64,000 nt of DNA, from NCBI RefSeq assembly GCF_010093595.1, contig NW_022985451.1, forward strand, positions 261,710-325,709. Reading direction: 5' to 3'. Positions within the stretch are counted from its first letter, which is position 1. Each line of letters begins with the position of its first letter. This stretch comes from Mytilinidion resinicola. Its lineage: Eukaryota; Ascomycota; Dothideomycetes; Mytilinidiales; Mytilinidiaceae. Below, piece by piece: positions 41,725-51,681 of the stretch. The translations under genes were made by a program, and so were the position numbers. The notes beneath the pieces were generated by a model that was not told where the DNA came from, made no database searches, and saw nothing but the letters and a program-made list of their open reading frames with translations.

Positions 41725-42598
41725 CTAACCCGCGTAAAGGAGCATCGACCCGTCATCCTCGCGTTTCAAGAGCAGCCCTTGACAACGGAGGCATTCCTTC
41801 TCCGGTCGCCCAGTGCATATCAGTCGAAGAACGAAAAATTGCGTTTGAGACCCTCTTTCGCCATCGAATCGACAAACGCTACTGGGGGTGTATGAGCGGT
41901 CGTCGTTGAAGCGTTTCTCAACATCAACCAAATCGAGCAGACTTCGCCGTAGCCAATGTTCTTTATAGGCCGTGCGAAAACGCGAAAGCGTTGCAGAGAC
42001 GTAGCAGTCCTGTAACAGCCCCGAGGTAACTAGTGTATCAGGCAAGCGGGGATAGGTAAGAACTTGCTCGAAATAAATGTAGAATTCTTCAGACGTAGGC
42101 AGATCGACAGACGCCCTGCTCTCGATGGCGCCGGCTCTACTGACCCAAGACCAGGATGGGGCGCATCTATCATCGACTAACTTCATTGGGCGGCTCCCTG
42201 GACTCTGGGGAAGACTTTTTGAAAAGTGTAAGTACCCAAATCCCAGACAAGTATCGGCCAGGCATGAAGAGTGAGGCTATTCTTGCCAAACTTGAAATCC
42301 TAGCAAGTTTGTCTGTCTCGTAATAAAGGTCGAGTTCGGAGTATTCGTTGATGAGGTTATACTATACGGCTAAGAAGTTACGCTGTATCTCCTCCTCCCG
42401 AGCGGTCCCCTGCGCATTCGCCAACCCCCAGTTGATAGCATAAAGTTCATAGCCACCTTGAAGTTGCTGATGAAGCTGAGCAGAGAATCGCAGGTTTCTC
42501 TGCTTTCTGCCCAAACCAGCCTCCCACGTTCCTAATAGATCGGCCGCGTCGTGAAGTGGATGGTACGTCGTGAGCATGTTCTCTCTTGCTTCGCCCAC
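41725..42598 (-). pseudogene. Decayed HET-type incompatibility gene, C-terminal half
   Basis: Minus-strand remnants in at least two frames. From 42598 a frame reads through GYELYAINWGLANAQG to an in-frame TAG at 42364-42362, then continues YNLINEYSELDLYYETDKLA and RISSLARIASLF plus GRYLSGIW, the block that follows the HET domain in this family (normally W-x2-IVNEYS-x-LDLTYETD). The frame then closes near 42175, while another frame (42186-41725) begins CAPSWSWVSRAGAIES and ends with CQGLLLKRE, the usual HET-protein C-terminus. The TAG probably replaced the conserved Trp codon TGG. The N-terminal HET domain (YEALSYxWG) is not found upstream. Together these indicate a truncated, inactive copy. 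An intron could explain the second frame change but not the TAG. Confidence 0.75.
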
Positions 42599-43153
42599 CT
42601 CCTTTTGGCAAGTGGACTACCAAATGTCGCATATAGGAACTAGGGAAAGAGGTTGTGATATTGCGCGCCGAAGATTATGGTCCCATCTAGATGGGAATAA
42701 GGGAGATTAAGAAAAGAACAGACAGGAGTTTCACCGGCAGGATATGATATTCTTCTGCTTCGTACATTCCCAAGGCTACGGCATTGGCAGAGTAGGACGA
42801 TAGGTATGGACCGTTCTCTTGTTGCCCGGGTGCGGCACATGTATTGAGTAACTCGACACAGGAAAGTAATGGACGTATTAATATATACTACCTACAGGAG
42901 AGGAAGTCTTGGTAAGCTAAAAGAAAAAGATAGATGCGGAGTAAGGCTGTTAGAATATATTAGAATCTGCAACTAAAGTGTACAATCTAAGGACCATGAG
43001 AACTAGTGTCAGGTTCTAAGTAGATCCTCTCAGTAGACGCGGTTTAGTGGAATAGGACGCGTGAGAGAGGCTCCTCGATGTCGTCGTCGTGCTTAGTCAT
43101 CCAACTATTATTCTCGAGCTCGAGCTCCTTCACCACCGCACCTACGACCAACA
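42599..43153. other. Intergenic region between HET relic and UBE3D-like gene
   Basis: 555 bases, AT-rich near 42880-42990. A 66-codon minus-strand frame (42640-42840) may be further HET-relic sequence but shows no diagnostic motif. Confidence 0.35.
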
Positions 43154-45180
43154 ATGCCAACGAACTCACTCCCTCCATCCGCCTTCGCTGACCTCGACCT
43201 CCCCTCCGAGTCTATCGCTGCCATGACTTCCAAACCTTCGTCCGCGCAAAATGCACCCGTGCTAGCTCCTCCAAGCTCTGAAACAGCTCCTCCCTCCACC
43301 TCTCTCTCCCTCGCCGACTCTTCCTCCTCCGCCGTAGGCCCCAAGCCGCCTCCCAATACAACCGCCATCTCCCTCTACGCCGAACACCTCCTCCATATCC
43401 GCACCGTCACGCTCTCTGCCTCCCTCCGCACAGCGCGCACGCAGCAAACGCGGGCCGTGCTTTCTGCGGATGGGTCTGAAGTGAGCATAAGCCATGAAGG
43501 AGAAGTTGCAACAATACGGTTGCCGGTGCGAGTAAGATTAAAGCCTGGTGACGACGGTAGCGCAGAGGCAGCGCTGGTCCTGCCAGGAAAGCCGGAGGGG
43601 AAGGAGATTAGTTTGCGGTTGAGCGCTGAGGATGAGGGGGGCTTGCTTGGTAGTCCGGGTGGAAGGACTATAGATGCAGAGGGGAACTGGGTTCCCTGGG
43701 GTGCAGCTGCCTTAAATGAGACGCGGCAGGACAGGAAGAAGGTAAGGGTCGTTTGTAAGAAGTGTGGGAACCCCGCTGTGCGAGAGGGGAGCGTGGGCGA
43801 GTGGAGAGATCTGCCGAATGAGAACTGGGCTGAAATGATGGAGTTCTGGCATTGCCATCGACCAGATCATGATCACGGACACGATCATAAACACAGCAAT
43901 GAAAGTGACGGAGGTAAGAGTAAGGGCTATGCAGCTGCGAACCAACTGAGGGCCCTGAGTGGTGTCGGGTTCGTGGATTTGGGAGCTCTCCTACTAAAAG
44001 AGGAGGATTGTGAGAGTATTGAGGTAAGAACGTCTCGTTTCCGTCAGCGCTACCCGCAAATACAAATATGTCATTTAAAGCGCTCACCTCTTCAACCCCT
44101 CTGGCTTTTCCTTTCTCAAGCTCTTCGAAAGATTATCTTCTCGGGCTCAAAGAAGGCGGCGCTTCATTCGCTCTCCGTGGCAGCGCCGTCGATACAAGAG
44201 CCCAAGATCAATACCCTGCGACCTTGCCTACGTGAGCTGAACCACCTTTCTCCGGATCGATCGGTTGGCCGTAGTGTCTCGGAAGAGGAATTGCTACAAC
44301 GTTTCATCACCTCTCGTCCCAAGGCCCGTGGGTTAGGTGAGATAAAGATTATAGTACATGCTCGGTTACTTCAATTCAAATCAGATTCAAATACCGCTGC
44401 TATCCCTCTAGCGTTCCGCTGTGCAGTGCTGCTTGCCTTCATCCTTCTGTGTGCTGACTTCAGGTAGGTCTCACAGTCTCCCGGGTCTCGACCTTCTAAA
44501 CTCCTCTGCCAGACGTGCAAAGCTCAGCTCGGTGAAGTCGACGATCGAGCTGAGGGCTTCAGGCTGTGGAAATGGAGCTTGGCCATTGCGGAATCTTCTG
44601 CTCAAGAAGTAGGACCAGAACAACCCCGGAATCTAGACTCAGACATAGCCATGAAGCCTAAGTTAACGACGTATAGCAATCAGAAATGGGTATCTGCGCA
44701 CTTTCTATCCCTAATCGAAAATCAAGCTGTCAGAAAGTTCTGTGTCAAGCCTAAGCATGACGACGAGATCAGTGGAGAAGAGAAGATCATGGTTAGTCTC
44801 TCTTGAACCTCGTCCTAGAGCCTTGTGATACCAGGATGGAGACCTGTACTGATACGAAGATGCAGATCTGGGTTTTCACGCCCGACCTGACATTTTCCTC
44901 CTCTATTTCGTCTTCTGGCACACCTCCGACAACACTCCACCACCCCGAACCTACCCGCGCGATGAAGGTTCTTTATCAACTCTCGTCACCTACAACGTCG
45001 AGATCACAAGAAGAGCAGAACTCATTTTCAGTTGAAGAAGTCCGATTCCCTCCTTTTGTTTATAAAGACCTGAAGACGGCCTTGAAGGAGAGTGGAATGC
45101 TGATGCCGGAGACTGCGAGGATGTTCAAGACGTGGCAGGTGGGGTTGTTAGAGAGGTTTCAGAGTGGGGACAAGACGTAA
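43154..45180 (+). CDS. UBE3D-like HECT_2 ubiquitin ligase (E2-binding protein)
   Basis: Model: exons 43154-44023, 44468-44791, 44866-45180; 502 aa. Exon 1 has a Ser/Pro/Ala-rich start, then SLYAEHLLHIRTVTLSASL, a VVCKKCGNPAVREG cysteine pair, and LPNENWAEMMEFWHCHRPDH, typical of this family. Exon 2 carries LLCQTCKAQLGEVDD, GFRLWKWSLA and a KWVSAHFLSLIENQAVRKFC block. Exon 3 reads IWVFTPDLTF, RAMKVLYQL and ends with LMPETARMFKTWQVGLLERF. The family binds E2 enzymes and acts as an atypical E3. The second intron is 74 nt. The first would be 444 nt, unusually long here, is a multiple of three and is open throughout, so either it is a real long intron or an insertion adds up to 147 residues and truncates the protein at 44467. 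Confidence 0.85.
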
Positions 45181-45890
45181 AGGTTGATGTACTGAAACTT
45201 AGGCTGCCTCTTGCCTGATTGGCTATTTGGTAGCTGAGCTACTCCTCACAATACTTCGTAGTCTCAAGCGGGCAAGCGTGGAGTCTGGCGTGTACCTAAG
45301 CTCTCGACCTAACACTATATCTCTCCCCACCGCACTACCGATTGATGTCAAGCTTCAGCCCTAATGCATTATGAGGATGCTCGGTAGCATGTGGGGCTGA
45401 TGAAAGAAATAGCATTTTACATAGTGTCCTGATCACATATGTTTTGTGACTATGATGGGCATCATTCATCGGCCCCAACGCCATTGTCCGCTACTCTCAG
45501 GCCACTACATGGTACGATGAGGAGCACGATTTCACCCACCAAATCACACATGGTTTGACAGATGCTTAGCTTTTGTACCCAGAATCCACCCCTTGGGTCA
45601 TGCGATTACCATCTGGTATCATTTGAAGATAGTAAACAGCCGTAGCTAGATATCCAAGAAATTTTCGACTAACCCTCACCTCTCCTCGATTAAACGTTGA
45701 AAATGTTAGCGTTCCCTCTTTTATACTAAGATACGATAGCAGCGCTGGATTCATGTTGTCTACCACCAAGTCACGTTTTCTGCGGCTAGGTCACGTTGGC
45801 AATTGTGCAAGGTTATTCCTAACCGCCTATCTATCTACCTTGGCTTACGAGCACCATCTCCCCACGCTTGCTCCTTACATTACCACAATC
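45181..45890. other. Intergenic region upstream of F-box gene
   Basis: 710 bases. Includes an in-frame upstream ATG (45753) for the F-box frame, preceding its more likely start. No other coding signal. Confidence 0.4.
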
Positions 45891-47195
45891 ATGGCCACCA
45901 GCAACCATCCGAAGTTAGACACACTTCCCGTAGAACTTCTTCAAAGAATCGCCGGGTTCTTGCCATGCTCCTCAGCCCTACGCTTGATCCAGGTCAGTCG
46001 GGCCTTACGCAACGCCTGCAATGACCATTTTGTGTTCAAAGACATCGCGCGAACATCGCATCTAGGCTTCAACCCCCCCAATAGCGTATCTGTCGCACTG
46101 CTCGAAGGGAAATCCATACTTGAGACCAAGCAAGCTGCGTTCGCGGTGGAAAACGCGGTCGATTGGTACACGGCGTCCAAGGGCTTCGATCCTAGTGGGA
46201 TGCCAGATCCAAAGACACAAACGTGCCTTTACTTGTTAGCAAACCCCGCGGAATGGAAACAGATCCGCCTCTGGCTCCCTCAGCTCATTGCTCTTCATCA
46301 CCCGTGTGCGCTGCAGCTAAACCCCGTTGGGATATGGGAGTACCTCAAGCTGTTTCAAGGCGTTACGTGGGGCCAGGAACGGGGTTTTTGTTCTTTGGCT
46401 TTCTCCTTCATCGCCGCAGTATTGGAACAGAATGCAGTGTTCGAAGCTAGTTCGTGGGAAGTCAGACATAATATCCTTACCAGAGCTGTTGAAGGGCTCG
46501 AGGACATGATTTTCCTCAACTTCCACCGCCCCAATTCTGGCTTCAACCAGATCAGCACATTCCTAGACATGAATCAGTATCACTACTCTATGGCTGTCAT
46601 CGCCCAATATGCCCGGGGGATGATCAACTCACCTGAAAATACGTCTCGCTGGGGTGTTCCGTTACCTCAGCCATCCAGGATACCCTTCCACAAGTTCATG
46701 GATATGCCGCGTCTCATGCACCTTTGCGAAGACCCCGAGGACGTCAATTTGTTCCCGCACATCGATTTCGTCAACTTGTGGAGGTCGGGCTTCTTGTGTT
46801 CCGGCGAATGGGTGGGCTATTATAGCTACGACCGCATGAATCGCTCTAGTGATATTCCATGGATCGACCCGCCGATGCGCTCCATCGTCTTCTCACCCCG
46901 CGCGGACATTGGGGTAGGTGCCATCGAAAGTCTCACTGGCGTCGACTCGATCGGACCATTTACTCTGATGGGCCATCTTTCGGAAATGCCCCGAGGGCGA
47001 GTGGCACTCCATATGACGAAATCATATTATTTCCCTTTCCAAGGGGGGAATCCCACTCACTCGTGGGAATGGGAGGCATTTCTCACGCCGTTTGGCATTG
47101 TGGGAGCATGGGGAGGAACAAACCCGGACGCCGCCAAAGGGCATATTTGGTTGTGGAAAATGGAGTGGTGTAGTGAAGATTGGCTCTCGAGTTGA
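45891..47195 (+). CDS. F-box domain protein
   Basis: Single exon, 434 aa from the ATG at 45891 (ACAATCATGG context). The frame is open from 45753, so a 46-residue longer form is possible, but F-box proteins normally begin just before the box. The F-box lies at about residues 8-50: LDTLPVELLQRIAGFLPCSS then ALRLIQVSRALRNACND. The rest is rich in Trp, His and Phe (for example YYSYDRMNRSSDIPWIDPPM) without a recognised repeat such as LRR or WD40. By family knowledge it would link a substrate to the SCF ligase through Skp1. Such single-copy and lineage-expanded F-box genes are common in Pezizomycotina. The satellite array begins only 8 bases after the stop codon. Confidence 0.82.
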   Translation: MATSNHPKLDTLPVELLQRIAGFLPCSSALRLIQVSRALRNACNDHFVFKDIARTSHLGFNPPNSVSVALLEGKSILETKQAAFAVENAVDWYTASKGFDPSGMPDPKTQTCLYLLANPAEWKQIRLWLPQLIALHHPCALQLNPVGIWEYLKLFQGVTWGQERGFCSLAFSFIAAVLEQNAVFEASSWEVRHNILTRAVEGLEDMIFLNFHRPNSGFNQISTFLDMNQYHYSMAVIAQYARGMINSPENTSRWGVPLPQPSRIPFHKFMDMPRLMHLCEDPEDVNLFPHIDFVNLWRSGFLCSGEWVGYYSYDRMNRSSDIPWIDPPMRSIVFSPRADIGVGAIESLTGVDSIGPFTLMGHLSEMPRGRVALHMTKSYYFPFQGGNPTHSWEWEAFLTPFGIVGAWGGTNPDAAKGHIWLWKMEWCSEDWLSS

Positions 47196-47202
47196 GCGGG
47201 GA

Positions 47203-48960
47203 GAGGGTACGCGGCGTGCACCTAGCGTGGTCACTTTCAACCTCTGGTCAATAGCATGTAAATCAGGCCAGTGGAAATGGGATGGTAAGGAGCTGCTGGG
47301 GCGCCTCCGTTCAGCTCCGAAATCTATCGGTCACTTAAAGTTACAAAATCAACCGCGTGAGCCTTGATTTGTTGGGTCCTGTGTGTACAGAACGTGCACG
47401 CAGCGGGTCATTTCCAGCCTCTGGTTAGCAGAATGTAATTCAGATCAGTGGAAAAAGGATAGTAATGAGCTGCTGAGGTACCTCCGTCAAACTTATACCG
47501 CTTCCGGTTACTTAAAGTAACGAGATCAACTGCTCAAGCCTTGATTTATTAGATACAGCGTGCACACGGCGTACACCTTACGTAGTCCCTTTCATCTTCT
47601 ACTCAGTAGTCCCTAAATTGGGCCGCCGACGAAAGGATTATTAAAACCTACCGAGGTGACTCCGTCAACCCTTAGCCTCTATCAGTTACTTATTGTTACA
47701 AAACGAACCGCATGAAACATTATTTGTTAGACGCAGAGGGTACGCAGCGTCCACCTAATCCAGTTGCTTTTAATTTCCCTAACTAACAGCCTGTGAATCA
47801 GGTCGTCGTCTAAAGGATTACAACAGAGAGCTAAGGTACCTCCATGCAGAAGTCGAGTAGTTCGGTTAGTTACTTAAAGCTACGAAATCAACCGCGCAAA
47901 TCAATTTTAACTAGACGCAGAGGGCACGCGGTGTGAACATAACGTAGTTACTTCTTATCCTATAACCACACGATCGAAATCAACTCCGTATAAAAGGGAT
48001 AAAGAAAAGATAGCGAGGTGTCTTCGTATAGAGCCCGCTTCTTTTAGTTACTTGTTCTTACCGAATCAACCGTGTGGACCTTTTTTGGTAGACGCGGTGT
48101 AGCCTCTACGTGCACCACTTGTGGTTACTTGCACCTTCTAACTATAGCGTCTATATTAGCTCCGCAGAAAAACGACGAGAAGAAGGTAGAAAAATGCTTC
48201 TATAAGGAGCCCGCTTTTTTCAGTTACTTATTCTTACCAAATCAACCGCGTGAACCCTTTTTTGATAGACGCGGTGTACCCTCTGTGTGCCCTCCGTGTG
48301 GTCCTTTTTATTCCCTAAACACAACTTCTAGATTAGCTCGCCGGAAAAAGGATGATTAAAGATGGATAAGCCACCTCACCCTTTTCAGTTATAAGTTTCT
48401 ACAGAATCAACTGTGTAGACCGATTTTGGTTAGACGCGGCGTAGCCTTTGTGTGCCCTCCTTGTGGTCACTTTTACCTTCTAACCACAGCCTCCACATCA
48501 GATTCCTATTAGAAGCATGAGAATAAGCTATTAAAGCGCCTCCACTACCGAACCTAGTAAATTTGTTACAAGTAGTTACAGATCTAACCGCATAACTCGA
48601 TTTTTAATAGACGCGGTGTACCCTTTGCGTGGTTCCTTTTATCCACTGACCGCAACACCTAAATTAGTTTCATGTCAGAACTTCGAGATTGAGGCATCGA
48701 AGCACGCCTGCTACCGAACTAGTTACAAGTTATCACAGATCTAACCGCACAACTCGATTTTTAATAGACGTGGTGTAACCCCCCGTGTAGTTCTTTTTAC
48801 CCCCGACTGCAGCGTCCAAATCAGTTCCATGGCAGAGGTTTGAAGATACGCCACTGAAGCACGCCACTACACATATTGCGCACTCTTGTTACAAATTCTT
48901 ACAGATCTAACCGCATGAGATAAAATTTATTGGACGCAGCGTGCACGTTGCGTAGCCACT
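47203..48960 (+). repeat. Degenerate satellite: ten tandem units of about 178 bp
   Basis: Unit starts (AGACGCGGTGTACCCTCTGT-like) lie near 47203, 47378, 47552, 47730, 47912, 48090, 48268, 48432, 48611, 48766 and a partial at 48932. Internal landmarks recur in order: GTGGTCACTTTTACCTTCTA, then a CAGC-TCTAAATCAG block, then GGAAAAAGGAT, AAGC-CCTCCGT, TTACTTAAAGTTAC, then AAATCAACCGCGTGAACC. Landmark spacing is 174-183 bp in units 1-8, shorter in the last ones (146, 166). Units are 60-80% alike by eye, neighbours being most alike (units 6 and 7). No unit encodes a conserved frame. Period near nucleosome length. Not recognised as a known satellite. Confidence 0.85.
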
Positions 48961-49544
48961 TCGTATTGGCGATCAAGGAGGTTTTCGCTGAGGGCTACGT
49001 CTCACGTTCGAATTCAGTCGTTGAGCAGCTCACGTGGTTCACGTGATTCTGGCTTTGACTTCGACTACAAAAGGTCTCTTGCTCTGATGTTCGTCTTCTC
49101 CACGGACGGCTCTAGACTTCTGGAAGAGCAAACGGTGGAGAGCCATGTGCTATGGAGGGTGGAAGTTTTGGGGGAACAAAAGTTGCAAAGATGAGGATTT
49201 ATGGTCTTGTGGTTGCGAGTTTGTGCTCGTTGCAGAACGTGAAAACCACGATTTGATGTAGAGTGGGTTTGGTGGAAGTGGAGCTGAAGCAGTTGGAGTA
49301 ACGATGATGACGATCATATATCTAACACGTTAATAAACTATGCGAGCGCGGAAAAGCTTTAATGAGGATGATCTGTTGGCTCCCAGGATGAATGCTATCA
49401 TCTTTGTTGAATTCATGGGAAGACTTGTAACAAAATACCAAAGACGGGGTTCGAAAGAGCTTAATACGGAGGGATCTAAATTATAATTGATCTTCATGGA
49501 TATCTTTTCTACCTTTCGACGCAAATCTCGTCTTGTACCACCAC
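48961..49544. other. Intergenic region after satellite
   Basis: 584 bases between the array and the 3' end of the dehydrogenase gene. Two CACGTG boxes near 49030-49050. No gene. Confidence 0.4.
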
Positions 49545-50633
49545 TTATAGTCTCGCATGTTCATTCTCTTCGTTGACTAGGACATACCTGTACCTTGCCT
49601 TCCCGTCCTCCATATCCACAATAGTCTGATTCGCGTCCTCCATCTTCCTCTCCTGAATCCAAGGCTTGACACCCTTCTCAGCTGCAAACTTCAGCATCTC
49701 TTCAATCTCCAGTGGGCTCCCAATCTGGCTCCCAGAAATCTTGCACCCCTTCGCAATGAGCGCGAATGCAGAGAAGGCTGGCATAGGATCCTCGGGCGCT
49801 CCCACCTGCACAAATGTCCCATTCGTCCTCAACAATTGCAGATAATTCTGCAACGGCATGTTGGGTCCCGACACCGTGCTGACAATGATGTCCAAACTTC
49901 TTGAATGCTTCTTCGCCCACCCCTCCTCTTCAGTCGCGATGAAATCATCTGCTCCCATAGCCTGCGCATCTTTCCTCTTCGCCTGAGTCCTCGAAATCGC
50001 AACCACCTTATCACAACCCAGCGCCTTCGCAAACAGCAACCCGAAATGTCCCAATCCACCCACACCTACAATCCCAACCTTCTTTCCTGGGCCAGCTCCA
50101 TTCTTCTTCAGCGGCGAGAACACCGTGATGCCTCCACACAGCATCGGTGCGGCATCCTTACTCTCCAAAGAATCCGGGATCTTCACCACAAAGTGCGCGG
50201 GCAGCCGAATCCGTTCCGCATACCCGCCGTAGCTCTTACTCCCATCCGGAAACTTCCCATTGTACGTCCCAGTGAACAAGTTCGCGCAGTGCTGCTCCAT
50301 ACCCGCCGCACATTCCTCGCAATCAGGCTTCAGACAGCTCCCACTCTGCGCGCCGACACCAACCCGCTCACCGAGCCTGAAGCGCTTGACCTCGGAGCCG
50401 ATGCGTGTGAGAGTGCCGACAATTTCGTGGCCGGGGCAAACGGGGTAGTCGGAGCGGCCCCAGCCGGAGCGGAGGGTGTGGATATCTGTGCCACAGATGC
50501 CGCAGTGGGAAATGGCGATGTCGACGTCGGTGGGGGTGAAAGGTTTCGGAATGTAGGATTTCCAGACGAGGTTGCCTTGGGCGGATTCCTCGTCGAGGCC
50601 GAGCCAGCCGGTGAAGATATCGGGAGAGGACAT
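49545..50633 (-). CDS. Zinc-dependent, NADP-type alcohol dehydrogenase (Adh6/CAD-like)
   Basis: Single exon, 362 aa, normal for Adh6/cinnamyl-alcohol dehydrogenase. Catalytic zinc ligands: Cys47 in CGICGTDIHT, His69-Glu70 in CPGHE, and Cys166. Structural zinc cysteines: 100, 105, 108 and 116. The nucleotide site is GVGGLGHFG at 190-198, followed by AISRTQAKR, whose Ser214-Arg215-Lys219 match the NADP(H)-selecting residues of yeast Adh6. It should reduce medium-chain or aromatic aldehydes with NADPH. The C-terminal tripeptide ARL resembles a type-1 peroxisomal signal, so peroxisomal import is possible. It stands alone in a low-density area. Confidence 0.94.
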   Translation of the reverse strand: MSSPDIFTGWLGLDEESAQGNLVWKSYIPKPFTPTDVDIAISHCGICGTDIHTLRSGWGRSDYPVCPGHEIVGTLTRIGSEVKRFRLGERVGVGAQSGSCLKPDCEECAAGMEQHCANLFTGTYNGKFPDGSKSYGGYAERIRLPAHFVVKIPDSLESKDAAPMLCGGITVFSPLKKNGAGPGKKVGIVGVGGLGHFGLLFAKALGCDKVVAISRTQAKRKDAQAMGADDFIATEEEGWAKKHSRSLDIIVSTVSGPNMPLQNYLQLLRTNGTFVQVGAPEDPMPAFSAFALIAKGCKISGSQIGSPLEIEEMLKFAAEKGVKPWIQERKMEDANQTIVDMEDGKARYRYVLVNEENEHARL

Positions 50634-51681
50634 TGTGGGTGCTTCTGTAGAGGAGCGACACAGAGGATCAGAGCTGTGAATGGAGAACGGGTTCAGAAAA
50701 GTTGTATGTTGGTATTCTAGTTGAGCTGTGCCGTGATCAAGTTGGACGTATGAGTGGTGTGATGTGCAAAGTGCAATTGAGGCAGAGTAATGTGTGGAAG
50801 GTCAAAATATGAGGTAGGAAAGTTAGTAGAAGAAAGAAAAAGAGCCGCGGAGTTAAGACTCTAGTATAAGTATCCCTCGGCATCTCTTATCCAGCCCGCT
50901 TCCAAGGTTCGCCGCCATTGTTTCGGCGGTGGCGTTATGCCTAGCTGCCATCCCGTACAATAGGATTGCACCGCAATGCTCTACAGCAGAATGTGGGGCC
51001 TCGGAGATAACGACTTTACTTACTTCTGAGTGAATGACGTTGCGTACTCCATATCTTATTATAAATCACTCTGGTGCTGTCGTTGACTTTTGAAATGTGA
51101 GAAAGTCAGTGACGCGTGATGTGGGAGTCCGTAGTGGGGCTCTCGGCTAGAAATTGATTGGTAATAATGGAGAGCGAGAGTGCTCTGCAGGAAGGGATAG
51201 AAACCATTGTAGAAAGAGAAGTTCAGTTCGAACTCACAATGGACCTACATTGGGACAAGGGCGATTTGAAGGCTACGAGTAGTAGAGAGGCTATACACAT
51301 CCCAAATCACACCAGTGGACGTGACCTCTGGGGCATGGGTAAACACTGGGAGCCACCTCCGGCCCATACAGCTTCACGCGATATACGATGCTACAAACAG
51401 TACAGCGGAGATCGGCACATCGACTCCATAACCCCAAATCCTCCAAAGACACCCCCTAAATTCGCACTAAGCCGTCGTCGTATTTAAATAGATCGGGCAA
51501 TATATGAGCGCGTAAAGCACTCCTTTAATTACGTGGTGTAAATTTACAAAGAACGAAGGAATGATGCTTGGGCGTGTAGCTAACTGGGGTGATCCAATAG
51601 TAGTCGAACCAACGCCTGGGACGCCGCTAGTTATGCGCGCTAAGAAGAACGATAAAGGACGTATGCATTATGTGGTATAAG
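50634..51681. other. Intergenic region between ADH and DUF726 gene
   Basis: 1.05 kb. The frame at 51158-51487 starts with TTG and has no domain; rejected. No repeats of note. Confidence 0.4.

Noticed and set aside
48072..48359. 95-codon frame with two similar halves
   Set aside because: Produced by two satellite units; not shared by the other units, so not coding.
48990..49020. GTTCGAATTC, similar to a tRNA B-box
   Set aside because: No T-stem pairing, no acceptor or D-arm nearby.
51158..51487. 109-codon frame between ADH and DUF726 genes
   Set aside because: Begins at TTG, no domain, no splice context.
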